Notes under the pieces: generated by a model | Told to the model about the DNA's origin: nothing | Databases searched by the model: none | The model's input: the letters and a program-made list of their open reading frames with translations, nothing else | In this document: one piece after another, positions 5,991-6,963 of the stretch | Layout of the letters: each line of letters begins with the position of its first letter | Numbering within the stretch: the stretch's first letter is position 1 | Assembly: GCA_020427865.1 (NCBI GenBank) | Contig: JAGQNX010000094.1 | Location: forward strand, 1 to 6,963 | Length of the DNA stretch: 6,963 bases | Direction: 5' to 3' | Source of the DNA: a candidate division WWE3 bacterium | GTDB lineage: Bacteria > Patescibacteriota > WWE3 > UBA101185 > UBA10185 | Program-made: the position numbers and the translations under genes

Positions 5991-6620
5991 TTAAATACCT
6001 AAACCTATTTGTCCTTTAGCTATAGGTTCATCTGCTTTAGCCTTTTCTTTTACAATACCGTTAATTTCTTCTAGCACATCCGGTATTTTTTTAATATCTG
6101 CTAAAAGTGCGCGTGCAAATTCAGAATTCCGTAAGGCAGCTGCGGGGTGGTACACAGGAAAAACATTGTAATCATCTGCTTTAATCAAACGCCCATGATC
6201 TCTAGAAATTTTCCCATCTGCATAAAAGTAGTTCATAGAAAACCTACCTAAAGTTACGATTAACTTGGGCTGCAAGATTTTTAACTGCATTTCTAGATAA
6301 GGTTGACAAGCATGAATCTCATCGGGTAAAGGATCTCTATTTTTAGGAGGTCTATGCTTTATTATGTTACCGATCCAAACATCACTACGCTTAAGACCTA
6401 TTTCAACAAGCATACGTTCTAGAAGTGCACCTGCTCTGCCTACAAAAGGTCTACCTGTTTGGTCCTCGGTAGCCCCAGGTGCTTCACCTATAAATACAAT
6501 CTCGGCATCAATGTTTCCTTCTCCAGGGACTGCATTTTGTGCTTCTTGGCAAAGTCGGCATTTACGACAACGCTTAACATTGTTTTCTATTTGTAACAAT
6601 AATTCGGCTTTACTGTTCAT
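5991..6620 (-). CDS. Uracil-DNA glycosylase, family 4 (iron-sulfur type)
   Basis: Family 4 glycosylases cut uracil from deaminated DNA and hold a 4Fe-4S cluster. This 209-residue protein has the uracil-pocket motif GEAPGATED (45-53), then GRPFVGRAGALLERML (56-71), the NRDPLPDEI segment (94-102) and the second active-site motif YHPAAALRN (157-165). Cluster ligands expected in the family are C-x2-C near the N-terminus, then C-x15-C. Here C18 and C21 are present (with C24 next to them) and C105 is present, but the third position, normally in a KCRPP motif, is histidine 89 (KHRPP, codon CAT at 6356-6354). The rest of the fold looks intact and active. The last 25 or so residues form a Lys/Glu-rich tail. 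ATG 6620 shares one base with the stop of the upstream gene (TAATG), so the two are likely translated together; a weak GAGGG lies about a dozen bases upstream. Confidence 0.94.
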   Translation of the reverse strand: MNSKAELLLQIENNVKRCRKCRLCQEAQNAVPGEGNIDAEIVFIGEAPGATEDQTGRPFVGRAGALLERMLVEIGLKRSDVWIGNIIKHRPPKNRDPLPDEIHACQPYLEMQLKILQPKLIVTLGRFSMNYFYADGKISRDHGRLIKADDYNVFPVYHPAAALRNSEFARALLADIKKIPDVLEEINGIVKEKAKADEPIAKGQIGLGI

Positions 6621-6958
6621 TACTTAATATAACCCTCAGACTTTAATAGTTCTAAAACCGAAAGCATCATAGCCTTTTTATTTTTAACTTTTAGGGTGTT
6701 TATTAAATAGTCAGCTTCGTCACCATCGCACCAGTAATAATCGTCAAAATCGGTGTCTTCTATATTTACTTGAGTAGACTTAACAATAATCACATAAAAA
6801 AAGTAAGTCTTACCAACCATGTTAACTGCTACACCATCGTCTGTTTGTAAGTCTTTAACATTTTGACGCTTCTCAGAAAATTCTATTTTAGAATGCCCAA
6901 TCACAATAGCAGAAGGGTCAAAGTTTTTAACCAATGATTCACCCACTTCGCTTCGCAT
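6620..6958 (-). CDS. Acidic hypothetical protein, possibly 5'-truncated by the window edge
   Basis: I do not recognise this protein. As read from ATG 6958 it has 112 residues, no signal peptide and no clear membrane helix; a short hydrophobic strand (FFYVIIV, about 53-59) lies mid-protein. A strongly acidic aromatic patch follows (NIEDTDFDDYYWCDGDEAD, about 65-83), and the C-terminal 30 residues look helical, with basic KVKNKK and then MLSVLELLKSEG. The frame stays open to the window edge, so the ATG may be internal and the gene longer; no Shine-Dalgarno sequence is visible in the five bases available. Its TAA overlaps the glycosylase ATG by one base, so the pair shares a transcript. A role in DNA repair would be guesswork from position alone. 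Confidence 0.68.
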   Translation of the reverse strand: MRSEVGESLVKNFDPSAIVIGHSKIEFSEKRQNVKDLQTDDGVAVNMVGKTYFFYVIIVKSTQVNIEDTDFDDYYWCDGDEADYLINTLKVKNKKAMMLSVLELLKSEGYIK

Positions 6959-6963
6959 GTTTC

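Noticed and set aside
6364..6627. Plus-strand 87-codon frame inside the glycosylase gene
   Set aside because: Antisense to the conserved glycosylase motifs; Ser/Arg/Pro-rich shadow composition.
1..6963. CRISPR array, insertion sequence, integrase attachment site or phage genes
   Set aside because: No regularly spaced direct repeats, transposase or integrase-like sequence, or terminal inverted repeats were seen; apart from the spacer the window is ordinary core-genome content.

Overview
The window looks like a compact, AT-rich bacterial chromosome segment, most plausibly from a Patescibacteria (Candidate Phyla Radiation) lineage such as Microgenomates or Katanobacteria. The evidence is protein flavour (FtsK, RNase J, a RodZ-like protein with an Ig-like tail, a family 4 uracil-DNA glycosylase), small gene sizes, very tight spacing, and start codons that mostly lack a Shine-Dalgarno sequence. 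The standard bacterial code fits: every gene ends in TAA or TAG and TGA is not read through. The lineage is inferred from memory of these families, not from a search.

Layout. At the left end a small plus-strand gene of unknown function (60-434) runs into, and overlaps by 44 bp, the 3' end of a minus-strand gene cluster. Read in its own direction (right to left), that cluster is rnj (RNase J, 5574-3838), a 90-residue membrane-anchored four-cysteine protein (3800-3528), ftsK (3470-1089) and a RodZ-like gene (1089-391). Spacings are 37, 57 and -1 bp. A second minus-strand pair lies at the right edge: an acidic protein of unknown function (6958-6620) whose stop codon overlaps the start of a family 4 uracil-DNA glycosylase gene (6620-5991).

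Between the two minus-strand clusters lies a 416-bp stretch (5575-5990) that is unusually GC-rich for this AT-rich sequence. It holds a plus-strand TATAAT box, a hydrophobic reading frame of about 40 codons, seven hairpins (one with a GTAA tetraloop, one with two G-U pairs that favour the plus strand), and a T-run. It is not a recognisable tRNA, tmRNA, RNase P RNA or SRP RNA. It is the best candidate here for something undescribed: a structured plus-strand RNA of about 320 nt and/or an mRNA for a tiny membrane peptide.

How the genes fit together. The order RNase J, FtsK/SpoIIIE, RodZ recalls the Bacillus rnjB-tepA-spoIIIE-...-ymfM neighbourhood in condensed form, and so joins RNA turnover, chromosome segregation at division and cell-shape organisation in one probable transcription unit. 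The glycosylase belongs to base-excision repair. Its third iron-sulfur ligand position carries histidine instead of cysteine.
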